Assembly: GCF_018687715.1 (NCBI RefSeq)
Contig: NC_056766.1
Location: 9,537,501 to 9,601,500 of the forward strand
Direction of reading: 5' to 3'
DNA: 64,000 bases
Source of the DNA: Carya illinoinensis
Taxonomy: Eukaryota > Streptophyta > Magnoliopsida > Fagales > Juglandaceae
In this document: positions 45,237-57,130 of the stretch, piece by piece
How the letters are laid out: every line of letters begins with the position of its first letter
Position numbering within the stretch: the first letter of the stretch is position 1
Program-made: the position numbers and the translations under genes
Notes under the pieces: generated by a model
Databases searched by the model: none
Told to the model about the DNA's origin: nothing
Seen by the model: only the letters and a program-made list of their open reading frames with translations

Positions 45237-45559
45237 GTCAAACTCAAGGTGGATGAGAAACCACTTTGAAGTTGTCAACCAAATAATGAAACCAAGCCGT
45301 AGGATGAGACTTTGAAAAGATGTCGGCAAATTGATCTTGAAAGAAGTCAAAGAGTAACTAAAGAGAACCCTGTAGCAAATAATGATGAACAAGATGACAA
45401 TCAATCTTGATGTGCTTGGTATGCTTATTGAAAATTTCATTATGAGCAATATGGATTGCACTACAATCGTGACAATAAAGAGAAGTAGAAGAGGTGAGAG
45501 GTACACCTAAATCCTATAGTAAACATCAGAGTCAAAGGTATTCAGCGACAGTTTTTGCC
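45237..45559 (-). pseudogene. Copia RNase H C-terminal part, downstream of the insertion
   Basis: In the proper minus-strand frame this reads HTKHIKIDCHLVHHYLLQGS, then DQFADIFSKSHPT, HYLVDNFKVVSHPP, the C-terminus of a copia polyprotein (compare TKHIEIDCHFIR, ADIFTK). It continues directly from 50196 once the intervening solo LTR is removed. The 100-codon frame at 45204-45506 is a different phase of the same stretch and is not real. Confidence 0.75.
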
Positions 45560-45704
45560 TGTAACACCCCCTTCCCTAGGGTTAGGAATGCCATGTGCTT
45601 TCTCAAATAAAGATAGGCAAGGGATTTCATAACTTAATAGATCAACTAAATAAATAATTAAAGCTGGAACTAAACCCAATTGCTCTATCTAAGCCTAGCC
45701 CACC

Positions 45705-47804
45705 TATGATACCTCGTTTTTACGTGTATTTTCACTAAATGAGCTTTTTAATTTAATTAATATAATAGTTCTTTTATTTTAAATTATTGTATTTTAAATT
45801 GATTTTATTTTATTTAATGTGGTGTTTAATTTATTTTAGTCGTTTTATAGTTTTTAAAATCGTTTTCGTCGGATCTGTTTTTGGACTCCGGAGGTGAGGA
45901 CTGGACCTCATTTTCTTTCTCCATCTTTTCTTTTCTCTTTTTATTTTTTCCTTTTTCCTTTTTCTTTTCCTTTTCTTCTTTTCTTCTTTCTTTCTTTTCT
46001 TCTTCTTCTTTTTCCTTCTTCCCCGCGCGAGCTGCCCTCTCTCTCCTTCTCTCCCGTCGCCGTCCAGCCTTCAGCCCAGACCCACCGCCGCCGGCCGACG
46101 TGGCTGACACAGCCACCACCATTCGACTCCCCTCCGGCCGGCGCACCACCCCACCAAAAATCAGCCCCATCCGTGCCGCCGTTAACCCTCTACAGCCCAT
46201 CTAAGCCGCACGACTTTGAGCTATGGTAGGGGGCGTCGCTCCACCTCCGGTCACCATCTTTTCACCACTTCATCCCTTACCTCTTACCGTCCTAACCCAC
46301 CAAATTCCGGCCCCGATCCGTTGCCGGAGCAGCTCCCACGAGCTCAACTCCGATCTGTCCCTTTTTGCACTTCTACCGCCATTTCCACTACCACCCACGA
46401 CCAAAACTCACTTCCATTAGCTTCGTAAACATCTCTAAGTCATTCCCTATCAATTTCGTGTCTTGGTTTGTCCCCGTTTGAAAGTGAGTAATTTACAACC
46501 CACGGCCACAGTGTAAAATACACTGTTACGTTGTTTTTTCTCCGCCGTTTATAACGTCATGATCCTTCGAAAAATACCTTATAACGCTGTAAGTATTTTT
46601 CAAACTCTATTTTAGATTTAAATATATTTTTTCTCTTATAATAAATTCTTGGACTGGTTGGTTGATTCCGGACTGAATCCGAGGAGTTCGGAGATCGGAT
46701 GGATTGAGGACGGAGTTGCTTGGTCATGTTGTTTTGTGATTGGTTGGATGTTTTGTATCTTGAGGCGTGCATTACATGATGCATTCATGTGCATTTTATT
46801 TAAATTGAGAAAATCTAGTTTTATTCGTGTAAATGGATTTTCGGGTGCGTTTGTATCATGACCCCAAGTCGGGATGGAGTATTATCTCGGTGAAACTTCT
46901 CTGGTCACTCGGGAGTGGATAATACTGAGTGACATCCTCTGGGTTGTCGTTGGGCGACGACCGGATCATACGATACGGTAACGCTGTCGTGTCGACTTCG
47001 TGGTCCCTAGAGTGGCGGGGACTAGAGGATGGCCTGGTCCAGGGACGCGCTGGACGCGAGTACTGGGCATCGCTCATTTAGGTGTCACACGCGTAGACGT
47101 TACCTGCGGTGTGGCACAGGAGCCAAAGTGTGCGGATGATCCCTAGGGGAGATCATGGTGCATACAATAATTGGAACGAGTTTTGGTTATTGGTTACGGG
47201 CCATTTTCTGGGAAAATAGCGAGTTATGATCGAGGCTATGTGATCCATTTTCTGGGAAAATAGTGGTTTCTTGTTTTGGGCCATTATCTGGGATAATAGC
47301 GAGGACTGGTTTTAAAGGTTATGTTTTTGGACCAAATAGGATTTTGGCATGCATGGAAAAATGTGGTTTTTGTGGGACATGTGCATTTGCATTCTTCCAT
47401 ACATATTGTTGAGTTTAATATGTTTTTATCTTATAGCGTTTGGATCTTTACTTACCTGCGGCACCATTATTGGTACCGTAGATTTTGATGCAGAGATCGA
47501 GTAGGAGGAGGAGGCTGAGCCCGAGGAGGCAGCTCCGCCGGAGTATTGAGTTGGAGTTTATGCTTTGTAGTTAATTTGAAACAATATTTGTAGCTTGTAA
47601 TATTTTACTATGTATGTTTTGAACGGATTTGTATCAAACATAGAAAAAATTCTGGTACTTAGTTATATGATTCTATTTATCCACTGCGCATCTTCTCTTG
47701 CACACTTATTGCATGTACACACACTTCGCACTTGGCAATAGGGTTGTTATCATCCCGACGTCTCGATTTTTCTGTATCCGTACGTGGGATTTGGGGGCGT
47801 CACA
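45705..47804 (+). mobile_element. Solo LTR nested within another solo LTR, TSD CCACC
   Basis: Starts TATGATACCTCGTTTT (TG changed to TA) and ends GATTTGGGGGCGTCACA. Perfect pentamer CCACC at 45700-45704 and 47805-47809. About 2100 bases, co-linear with 54363-56437: a T-rich start, CT-rich tract, GC-rich block with TTCACCACTTCAT, ATTCCGGACTGAATCCGAGG, the TCGGGATGGAGTATTATC block, TACCTGCGGCACCATT and the terminal box. Contains three copies of CCATTTTCTGGGAAAATAG (47200-47295), mostly absent from the other copy. No coding function. The Arg/Lys frame at 45826-46200 (-) is compositional. Confidence 0.85.
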
Positions 47805-47809
47805 CCACC

Positions 47810-49230
47810 TGCTTGTATTGATCATCATCCTCACCTAGGTGATTAAAAATATAAAATAAAATTAAAATAAGTTGAAGACTCAGTAAAAAATTCATCACAA
47901 TGTAAACATAATAAATGTATAATTTTCATAAAAGTTTTCATGCTAAGAACTTAAAATCACAATTCATGACTTATCAGACTAATACTTATGCAATGCATAA
48001 CGTGTCTTGATTTATTTGAGTTAACTGACTAATCCGACTGGCTAATGCACTTAATCTTGTATGCAAGATTGTGCATCAACCCCACGTCCTGCAGCCATAA
48101 GGAGAGCTATTGATAGTATTATGACATACTATGTTGGACCACGCTTGACTCCGTGGTTTACACATCCATTCTAAAACTGCATTGATACCATGCATATGAA
48201 TGACCATATAATTAAACTGATTTGATATTATATTGCACTTGAACTTAAGATAACTTATGTGTTATGATCGTGTGTTACGATGGATGACATGTTTGCATAT
48301 ATCATGACATGCGTGATACATCAATACTGGCTTTCAAGAGTTGGCTCTAATAATAATTTGTCTAAACTGACATGTGATTATCCTAATTTAGAATCAAATT
48401 ACTTATCTCACTACGCTGCTTCCTGAATTTTATCTTGTAGCTCGTCACTTATACGAAGTATTAAACATCACTAAATCTATCTAGGAAAACATGTGCTAAT
48501 ATCCCACTCAATTAAATTCATATTGTAGAAAATAATCAATAAATATTCTATTTAATATGAAATCAATAAATGCTTATATCTTAAATTATTTAAATATTAA
48601 TAACATATTTTCAATTTCCAATTATAATTTAGTAGAACTCGGGCTGTATTCAATTCTATTAAAATAAGCCGTGAAAACCTCAATTCTTAAAATAAATTTA
48701 CTTTCTTATAGTTAATATTATTATTCAATCTTACAAAAATTTAATAAATACTAACATCATTTAAATATTCTTAACACATTCCTTTATTATAAACTTACAA
48801 CTTTAATAGCATAAATATATGAAAATATATTATAATAAACATTTAAAGTGTTTAAATAAAATAAAAGATTATACACTTACTATTTAGTATTGAAATATAA
48901 TTGTAAAATTAATAATAAATAACATAGTTTAAATTCCTTAATTATTTTCTATAGGAAAAATAAGTTTTCTGGCTAACATAATTATTCAATTAAGTTTAAG
49001 CCCATCTTAACATATTATAATAGTTTTCTAAAATATATAAAACCAAGCTTAACGTAAAATTTAAGCTAATCAAAAGATATAAGTCTAAATTAATATTCAT
49101 TCACTATAAACTTAACTAGAAACATAAGTCCAAGTTCAAATCAAAGCCAGCCCAAGTCCTAAATAAACCCAGTCCAACAACAAGGCCCATGTAAAATAAG
49201 ACAAGCTTAAAACACATTTTGTCACCTGCA
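47810..49230. other. AT-rich body of the outer solo LTR
   Basis: Sequence of the 45560-50195 LTR after its nested insert. It includes GTTGGACCACGC...GACTCCGTGGTT (about 48143-48170), an imperfect hairpin, and an AT-rich stretch. No ORF of note. Confidence 0.6.
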
Positions 49231-50195
49231 AGGGCAAAAACGTGATTAACGGAGGGAGGTTGAGCATGGGCTTACCGGAGGAAATACGGCAGACTTGGGG
49301 GGGGGGGGGAGGAAGGTCCCGGCAGCAGTTTCTGCGCAGATGGAGGCAACGTGGAGAGGGTTGGCAACATGCGGTGGCTTCCCGAGATTCAGTGGCGGCT
49401 GTCCGTGACTTCTGCGACGATGGCTGGGTAAGAAGAGGTTGACAACGGATCTTGAGCTGAGGCGAGGCGAGGCTACCGCGCTACTGCTGGACTTTACCGT
49501 TCTCTCCAATGGGGGTCTACTCTATTTTTGGGTTGGTATAACAGAGGTGTTTCATGCAGCGGAGATCTTGGACGGAGGAGGGTTGGCTTTGGACGACGTC
49601 GGTGGTTGATTTCGTGCGTTGGTTGGTGGCAGAACTCTCTTCACAGTGCTACCTGGTGAAGCGATTGCCCGTGGTTGGGATGCCGCAAGGGTGCGAAGCC
49701 GTGTGACGTGGTCTTCTATTGGCGTGGGGTTGTTGTATGAACGTGGCTGTTCTTGGTTTCGTTTGCACCTGGTCGTGGCTGCCGTGAGTGCTTGCTGCGT
49801 GTGTGAGGAAGTTTCAGTTTCGTGGGAAACTAGAGGATTTATAGGTGGAGGTTGCAGTGTGTAAGTCACTTACGAATTAGGAAACGCTTCAGGGTAGGAA
49901 ATCACAGTGGGGGGAGCAAGACGTGCATATGCATGCGCTACGTGGGTTGGATATTGTATTTGGACTTATAATTAATTTCTTGAGCCTCGTATCGATTAAA
50001 AATAAGCCCATTTAGTCCTTGAATATTAACTACACTTTAGTCTAAGTATTGAGTCCAATAAAAATTCTCTAATCTATCGTAATAATTTTGAATCCTTAGT
50101 TATCCAAAAATAGCAATTAGGCTTTCTTATATGGCCTACTAATATAATTTAAACCCAATACAATTATCTTTAGCATATTGGGCCGAGTTGTTACA

Positions 50196-53100
50196 TTGCT
50201 ATGGCAAGATACTCTACCTTAGTGTTGGATCGAGAGACAACAGTCTCTTTCTTGCTACGCCAAGAGATCATTGAGGAACTTAGAAGGAAGTAGTAACCTT
50301 TGGTGGAACAACAATAAGTGGGATCACCTACCCAGTCACGATAGGGTATGCTCAAAGAACTAGTGGAGATCATTGAGCAAAGAAGTGCAAACCATGGAAG
50401 AGAGTTCCTTTAAGATACCAAAGAATATGTAGGGTAACAGTATAGTGGGCTGTTTGAGGGGCAAACATGAACTATGTTACTTGATGCATAGTATACGAAA
50501 TGTTTGGATGAGTGATTGTAAGGTAAAATATACAGTCACTCGTCCAAACATTTCTTGTATTGTGACTGGTAGACCTAGCTGTCAATAAAGCCAGCTTGAG
50601 ACAAAAGATTAGAGACATACTTAGCTTGGGTGAGGTAGAATCCATTTGTTGAGGAAGTTAACTCCAAGCCAAGAAAAGAATTGAGGTGACCAAGATCTTT
50701 CATCTCAAATTGTTGATTGAGGAAGTCCGTAAGTTCATGAATGCCATTAAGAACATCACCAATAATAATCATGTTATCCACATATAGTAGTAGAAAAATG
50801 AGATTGTCGGAACGACGAATGAAGAGGGTCGAATCATAGGAACTAAGGGAGTAGCCCTAGCGAGAAATCATAGGAATGGATTTTTCAAACCATGTTCGAG
50901 GGGCTTGCTTAAGGCCATAGAGAGCATGGCCGAGGTGACAAATTTTGGTTGGTGGATAAGAGAGACCAGGCAGAGGCTGCATATAGACCTCTTTAGAAAA
51001 ATCGCTATCCAAGAAGGCATTTTTGACATCTATCTAAAAGAGTTTCCACTGATGAGAGGTTGCAACAATCAAGAGAGTGCGAATAGAGGAGAGACGGGCA
51101 ACTAGGGCTAAAGTCCCCTCATAGTCAATGCCATATTCATGCAAGCTGTGAAAGCTTTGGCAACAAGGCAAGTTTTATACCTCTCAATAGAACCATCTAA
51201 GCGATTCTTGATCTTATAGATCCACTTACAACAAATCATAGACTTTCCAAGAGGCAAATCAACTAGGTCCCATGTATGGTTCTTAGATAATACATCAAGT
51301 TCCTCACTCATTGCGTCTTGCCATAAAGGATTAGTGGATGCCTCACGATAGAAGTGACACTCTTGCAAATTAGTAAAGGCAGTGTAATAATGGAAATCAT
51401 GCAGATGAGTAGGAAGAGGTCTTTCCCGAGAAGAATGGCGAATGGAAAGGTTGGCTGTGTGATCCACAGGCAGGGCAAGTTCAGGGATTGCAGCCGAAGA
51501 GGGAGGGAGGCAGCTCAAAAGAAGGAGATCCTAGCCTAGGAGTGTCCAGAGTGAGTAGGCGGAATGCATGGAACATTAAAGATGGACACATGCGGAGAAT
51601 GATTGGATTGCTTTTTAGGAAAAAGTTCTAAGGTAGAGAATTGAGTAATAGAGGAACTAAAAAGTAGATACCTCAATAAACAGGTGATGTTCCCAAAACA
51701 CAACATGAAGGAAAATGTAGAGCCGATGAGCAATAGGATCATAACACCGATAGCCCTTCCAAGTCTCACCGTGGCCAAGAAAGCAACAAAAGTGAGAACA
51801 CGGCTCTAAATTTGTATGTTCATGAGACTAAAGAGGAAAAAACAAGAAGAACCAAATGAATGAAGGTGTTGATAGTTAGGGGAGATCCAAACAGATGCTC
51901 ATATGGAGACAAATTTGAGATGACTGGACTTGAAAGGTGGTTAATGGTATGAACTGCAGTAAGGACAACCTCACCTCAGAAATGAGTAGGGACTTTAGCA
52001 AAGAGGAGAAGAGTTTTAACTATGTCAAGGATATGACGAAAATTTCGTTCGGCTTAACCATTCCGCTGAGAGGTGCTTGGGTAGGAGGTTTGAGAGATAA
52101 TGCCATATATTTGCAAGATACTTTGAAAAGTATATTGTTTGTATTCAAGTGCATTGTTAGAAAAATTTTGATACGTTTGGAAATTGGGTTTTAATCATTA
52201 TTGTAAAGTTACAATAAATATGCAATAGTTTAGGATGAGAGTGCATGAGATAGCCAACTATAATGAGTAAAATCATCAATAAATATAACAAAGTATCGAG
52301 ATCCACTGATACTAGTTACGTCGGCAGGCCCCCAAATATTAGAGTGTATCAAATCAAAAATACTAGTAGACAATGACTCACTACTATGAAAAGGCAAAGC
52401 AGGTTGGTTTCCTAACTAATAAGAAATACAATCAAAGATAGCTTGGGACACAAAACCTGAAAGACCTTCAGAAACTAATTGTTGTATTCGGGAAAAGGAT
52501 GCATGAGAAAGTTGAGAGTGCCAGATGGCAAAGGAAGAAGAAACATATGTGACAGCATAAATACCAGCGGGTGGACTAAGAGGAACTGAGGGAAGATGCA
52601 AAGTGCTCATTGGAAACATAAGCTCCATTCTAGGATCTGTGTCGTCTATTAATCTTGCACAGTATAATCAGAATAGTAAAAAATAACACGATAGCCAAGT
52701 TGAGCCAATTGCCCCACAGACATTAAGTTATAAGAGAGTTTAGGAACACGAAACACTTCAGAAATGGAAATGTTGGATGTAGAGATAGAGTCTATACTAG
52801 GAGCAAGCATATTGGATCTATTGGCAATGTATATAGCAAGTGGTGGATGTGCAGAATGCATTCTAGAGAATAATAATGATAAGGGTGTCATACGATTCTA
52901 ATAGGTAGAATCCATAAGCAAAAGGAGACACTTACCAGGTAGAACAGAAAGAGTATGGGAGAATGATGCATTACCAGATAGAATCAGGACCTCATTGAGG
53001 AGATTCTCCAAGTTAGCTGTGGAGAGAGTGATGGTGGATCCAGAAGACTGAGGAGCATCTCTAATGGATTCTGAGACTTGAGGTGTGTCTCAACTAGTAA

Positions 53101-53936
53101 CAACATCAATAGGAGTTCCTTTCTTGTTACGACCACAAGAAGTCTTGTTGACATAGCCAGGACATTTACAATAATGACAAAACAACTTATAGGAGCGGCA
53201 GTTGCTAGGACCATGCTTTCTAGAACTAGACTACTAAGTTTGGTTAGAAAGGAAATTGATGGAGTCGTAGCTATGACACTAAGCTTATTTTGAGTTTTTA
53301 ATATCTACAGACGAGTTTCCTCATGGATCAGCTCATTGACAATAAAATCTAGGGAATGAGTCAAAGTGCAATTAAGCAATTGACTACGGATCGACTCAAA
53401 TTCATCCTTTAGGGCAATGAGAAACTAAAAGAGATGATACTAATCACAATGAATAGCATACATGTTAGCATAAATGGGATCCTTCCAAAGTTGGTTAGAG
53501 AGATCAATCTGATTTCAAATGTGACAAAAATGATCAAAGAAGTCATTGATGGATGGGTTAGGCTCCTGTTTGAGTTGATATAACTCCTAAGTTAAAACTC
53601 TTTGGACCCATGAGGAGTAGCATAACACTTGACTAACATGGTCCAAGCAGATAGAGCATCATCATGACTATCAAGTAGATTGGAGATAGTCAGAAAAGAA
53701 GTGTTGCGCATCTAAGAAAGGATCTGGTAATTATAGCTATCCTATTTAAGAAGGCGTTGTAGAAATTGTTCTGCTCGTTTATCTCCTTTTTGCACTAGCT
53801 TTGTCCAATCACTTGTTCAATAAAACAAGATTTTACAACCTTTAAGAAGGCTATGAAAAGACTGAGACCACACTAAATAGTTTCTACCATCTAATATAAC
53901 ATGAATAGGACGCATAATCTCATTATTTTGAGCCAT
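50196..53936 (-). pseudogene. Copia gag-pol remnant
   Basis: Minus-strand order: Gag start at 53936 (MAQNN, then VILDGRNYLVWSQSF, LLKGCK). Protease region near 52900, read LMDST where DSGA is expected, followed by IYIANRSNML and VFRVPKLSYNLMSVGQLAQL. GAG_pre-integrase (AIWHSQLSHASFSRIQQLVS). Integrase core near 52380-52270 (FDLIHSNIWGPADVTS, RYFVIFIDDF). RT from 51400 (LWQDAMSEELDVLSKNHTWD, LVDLPLGKSMICCKWIYKIK, RYKTCLVA). RT active site near 50780, YVDNMIIIGD instead of YVDD. FEMKDLGHLNSFLGLEL, then RNase H (DWVGDPTYCCSTKGY, ISWRSKKETVVSRSNT) to 50196. Multiple stops and frameshifts, and both the protease and RT active sites are damaged. It cannot be functional. Confidence 0.85.
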
Positions 53937-54362
53937 TATGAATCTAGATATGCAAAAATAGACTACAAAAATGAGATTAGTACATGAAAATATGCACAAA
54001 CATCTAGATAGAAAAATTCAATGCAATGGTAAAAGTCAATTATCAACTATCAAAGTCAATGGTCAACAGTTCTTGGTGGATGACTGATGATGTGGCTGCT
54101 AATAAGACTACAGCCAGCATTAGTGATGTGAAGCACAAGTGTGGTGCACGGATGTGGAGCTGCAAAGTGTGTGAAGCACATGGCTAGCACGATAACAACT
54201 TTCGTTGGCACGTGGGGGCACATGCAAACTCTGATCTGACTAATTTTGCCGGTGTTGAGTCGATCTCAATAAGAGCTTTCCAATGGTATGTCGCATGACC
54301 AAAACAAAGCTCCAACCACGATGATTCCAAAAGTTTGTAGTAGTCCTCACAACGATTACAAC
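53937..54362 (-). other. Copia 5' leader, proximal part
   Basis: Untranslated leader between gag and the inserted solo LTR. It continues at 56438-56552 on the far side. No open frame of interest. Confidence 0.6.
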
Positions 54363-56437
54363 TGTGATGACCCGCTTTTGAGTGTATTTTTTCGCTGAAA
54401 TAGTTGTTTTTATTTTAATTAATATATTAGTTATTTATTTTAATTTAATTGCGTTTTAAAATTGTTTTTAATTTAATTGATGTTGTGTTTTATTTCTTTT
54501 AGTTGTTTTGTGATTTTTAACATCTTCGCGGCGGTTTAGTGTTGTTTTTCCCGGACTGAGGATTAGACCTCGTCTTTTCCCTACATCTCTTTCCCTTTTC
54601 CCTTTTCTTTTTCCTTTTTCTCTTTTTCCTTCTTTCTTTTTCCTTTCTTTTTCTTTTTTTTTTCTTTCTTTCTTTTTCCCTCTCTCTTTCCCGCTCGAGC
54701 CCCCCCCGGCCTCTCTCTCTCTTCTCTCTCCCTCACGTCGGAAGCTTCTCACCCCCGGTTTGCCGCCGTCCGGCCACCGTGCGGCTCACCGCCGGTCCCG
54801 TTCGCTTCGTCTCCCTCCGGCGCACCTTCCCACCAATTTCCACCCCCAACCGGTCGGCCGTTTGGCCGAAAAAGCCCTTTGAAGCCCGCACGGGTTTGGC
54901 TCCGATCCGCCGCTGTCGCTCCACCTCCGGCCACCATTTCTTCACCACTTCATCACCGGTCCCTTGCTGTCCTAACCCACCTATTTCCGGCCTCCAACGA
55001 CCACCGGAACAGCTCCTACGAGCTAGCTTTCCTTTTTGGGAAATCCGGCCTCTTTCCGGCGATTCCGCCGCCACCCACGGCCAACCACCACTTCCAATAG
55101 CTTCACAACCATTCCTAGACCATTCCCTATCAATCCCAAGCTCTAGTTTGTCCCCGTTCAAAAGTGGGTTTTTCACAACCCACGGCCACAGTGAATTTTC
55201 ACTGTGACGTTGCTTTTTCGCCGCCGTTTGCAACGCCTCGTGTTTTCTAAAATTGCCATATAGCGCTGTAAGTATTTTCCAAACCCTATTTTCAGATTTA
55301 AATGTATATTGCTCTTTCAATTAATTAATCTGCTGGTTGGTTGATTCCGGACTGAGTCCGAGGAGTTCGGGGGTCGGATGGATGGAGGACGGAGTTACTT
55401 GTTTATTTGATTTATGTGCGTTGGGTTATTTCATTATGCATTGTTATGGCATTGCATGGTGCATGCACGTGTGTTTTTGTTTAAGTGTGAAAAGCCTGTG
55501 TATTGGCGTAAGTGGTCTTACGGGTGCGTGTGTATCACGACCCCAAGCTGGGATGGGGTATTATCCCGGTGGAGCTCCTCTGGTCACTCGGGAGCGGAAT
55601 AAACTGAGTGATGTCCTCTGAGTTGTCGCTAGACGACGGGAGCGGGGGCTAGGGGTTGCTTGGCTACGAACTCGTCGGGCGCGGAACCGGGCATCGCTCT
55701 ACGCACCGACTCCGTGGCCCTTCGCTGGTGAGGGCTAGAGGATGCTTGGCTACGAACGTGCAGGGCACGGAACTGGGCATCGCTCGTTAGGTGTCACATG
55801 CGTGGTGGTACTCTGCGGTGTGGCACTGGAGCCAGGGTGTGCGGATGACCCCTAGGGGAGGTCATGGTGCATACGGTTAATATGGATAATGGTTTGAGGC
55901 GGATAAAGGCCAGACGTGACTTTTGGCTTGTTTTTCGGAAAGGATGTGTTTTTGGGCCAAATGGGTTTTTGGCGAGTGTGGAAAATTATGTTTTTGGGTT
56001 TTGTGCATCGGGCATACTTCATGCATTTTGTTTGAGTTCTATATGTTTTTATCTGGTAGTGTTTGGGTTTTACTTACCTGCGGTACCATTTTTGGTTCCG
56101 TAGCTTTTGGTGCAGAGTTGGAGGACAAAGAGGAGGAGGTTGAGCCCGAGGATGCGGCTCCGCCGGGTTGCTGATGCTATGCTTTATGTTTGGTTTAAAA
56201 CTGTATTTGTGTTTTTTGTAATATTTTATCCATGTATGTTTTAAACAGCTTGTATTACGTTAAGAAAACAATTCTAGTACTTAGTTATGACTTTCGTTAT
56301 CCGCTGCGTGTTTCTTCGTGCACATATGTTGCTTTTGCACACACTTGGCACCCGTCGATAGGATGGTGACCCGGGTTGTCACCATCCGGACGTCTCGATT
56401 TCCCTGTGTTCGGGCGTGGGGATTTGGGGGCGTCACA
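54363..56437 (+). mobile_element. Solo LTR (2075 bp) in the copia leader, TSD ACAAC
   Basis: Starts TGTGATGACCCGCTTTTG and ends GATTTGGGGGCGTCACA, with the perfect pentamer ACAAC at 54358-54362 and 56438-56442. Parts: T-rich start, CT-rich tract (54570-54740), GC-rich block (54750-55250), then ATTCCGGACTGAGTCCGAGG, TACCTGCGGTACCATT and the terminal box. An internal 85-base tandem duplication at about 55648-55790 contains TGCTTGGCTACGAAC twice. Close to the copy starting at 62976. The 195-codon frame at 54733-55320 (-) and its plus-strand counterpart are composition artefacts. Confidence 0.88.
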
Positions 56438-56552
56438 ACAACTATCTAACAATATTGAACAACACTTAAATGGCTTAGCTGTAGAGGATAGAGGCAGCAG
56501 AAAAATGTTAAGAATGATGAAAACTACTTACACTTAAAGGATCAGAGTAGTG

Positions 56553-56564
56553 GCTTTGATACCA
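56553..56564 (-). promoter_or_regulatory. Copia primer-binding site
   Basis: Minus strand TGGTATCAAAGC, one base from the TGGTATCAGAGC complementary to plant initiator Met-tRNA. Adjacent to the LTR edge (plus TGTTAAAATTG at 56565). Confidence 0.8.
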
Positions 56565-56680
56565 TGTTAAAATTGTATCAATAAATTATACATATATATA
56601 CATATAAATATCAATTGTGCTATACAAGATGGCTCCTATATCTATAGTATATATATATAAGTGTCGATGAGGGATGAACA
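56565..56680 (-). repeat. 5' LTR piece of the copia element
   Basis: Begins TGTTAAAATTGTATC on the plus strand next to the primer-binding site and shares TATCAATT...TATA and GGCTCCTATATCTATAG-like text with 45160-45231. The outer end is diverged and placed only approximately. Confidence 0.5.
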
Positions 56681-56696
56681 CTCCATTTTCGGAATC

Positions 56697-57130
56697 CGTT
56701 TATATTGTCCATTTTTTTTGTCTTTTTTGTCATTTTACATTTCCTTTTTGTGTCTGCTTAAGTAGGAATATTTTGTTCTTTTCAGTCCAACTGTGTCAGA
56801 CAGTGCAGCTTTAGTTTTTTTTTTCTTTTCGACTTTTTATTTCCTTTCCACTTTCTATTTTTGTGTTTTGTCTTTTTTGTCCTTTTATATTTCCCTTTTG
56901 TGTCCGTTTAAGTAGGAATATTTTGGTCTTTTCAGTCCAACTGTGTCAGATAGTGCAGCTTTAGTTCTTTTCCCTTTTCGACTTTTTATTTCCTTTCCAC
57001 CTTCTGTTTTTTGTGTTTTGTCTTTTCTATCATTTTACATTTTCCTTTTGTGTCTATTTAAGTAGGAATGTTTTGGTCTTTTCGGTCCTACTGTGTTAGG
57101 CGGTGCAGTTTTAGTTTTTTTTTTTTTAAT
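56697..57130. repeat. 150-bp tandem repeat, about three copies
   Basis: The word AAGTAGGAATRTTTTG recurs at 56760, 56910 and 57060, exactly 150 bases apart. Each unit contains TTTTGTCTTTT, CATTTTACATTTCC-like, TTTTGTGTC, GTCTTTTCAGTCC and ACTGTGTCAGACAGTGCAG. The last element holds an imperfect inverted repeat (CTGTG...CAGTGCAG). Copies are well conserved but not identical. The array heads the T-rich block. Confidence 0.85.

Larger units (their letters stand above)
45560..50195 (-). mobile_element. Solo LTR (about 2.5 kb without its insert) in copia RNase H
   Basis: The plus strand starts TGTAACACCCCCTTCCC and ends GGGCCGAGTTGTTACA. Flanking pentamers TTGCC (45555-45559) and TTGCT (50196-50200) match at four of five bases. 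The total of 4636 bases includes a nested 2100-base LTR, leaving 2536. Read on the minus strand it begins TGTAACAACTCGG and ends GGGGGTGTTACA, the same architecture as the other long LTRs here: a GC-rich block (49240-49870) near the start, then AT-rich. No pol. A G10 run lies at 49298-49309. Frames at 49242-49869 overlap on both strands and are not genes. Confidence 0.8.
45160..56680 (-). mobile_element. Ty1/copia retrotransposon interrupted by three solo LTRs
   Basis: On the minus strand the order is a 5' LTR piece (56680-56565), a primer-binding site (56564-56553), a leader, gag from 53936, protease, integrase, RT and RNase H down to 50196 and again 45559-45237, then a purine-rich tract and a 3' LTR piece (45231-45160). 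The leader is interrupted by a solo LTR at 54363-56437. RNase H is interrupted by another at 45560-50195, which holds a third at 45705-47804. The copia element alone would be about 4.8 kb, a normal length. Many stops. Outer LTR limits are approximate. Confidence 0.85.

Noticed and set aside
45204..45506. 100-codon hydrophobic minus-strand frame
   Set aside because: It is an out-of-phase reading of the copia RNase H tail, which is recognised in another frame of the same strand.
54733..55320. 195-codon minus-strand frame, with a 142-codon plus-strand frame over it
   Set aside because: The same overlapping long frames recur at the same place in the LTRs at 45705 and 62976. They come from the GC-rich and CT-rich LTR block, both strands are open at once, and no domain is recognisable.
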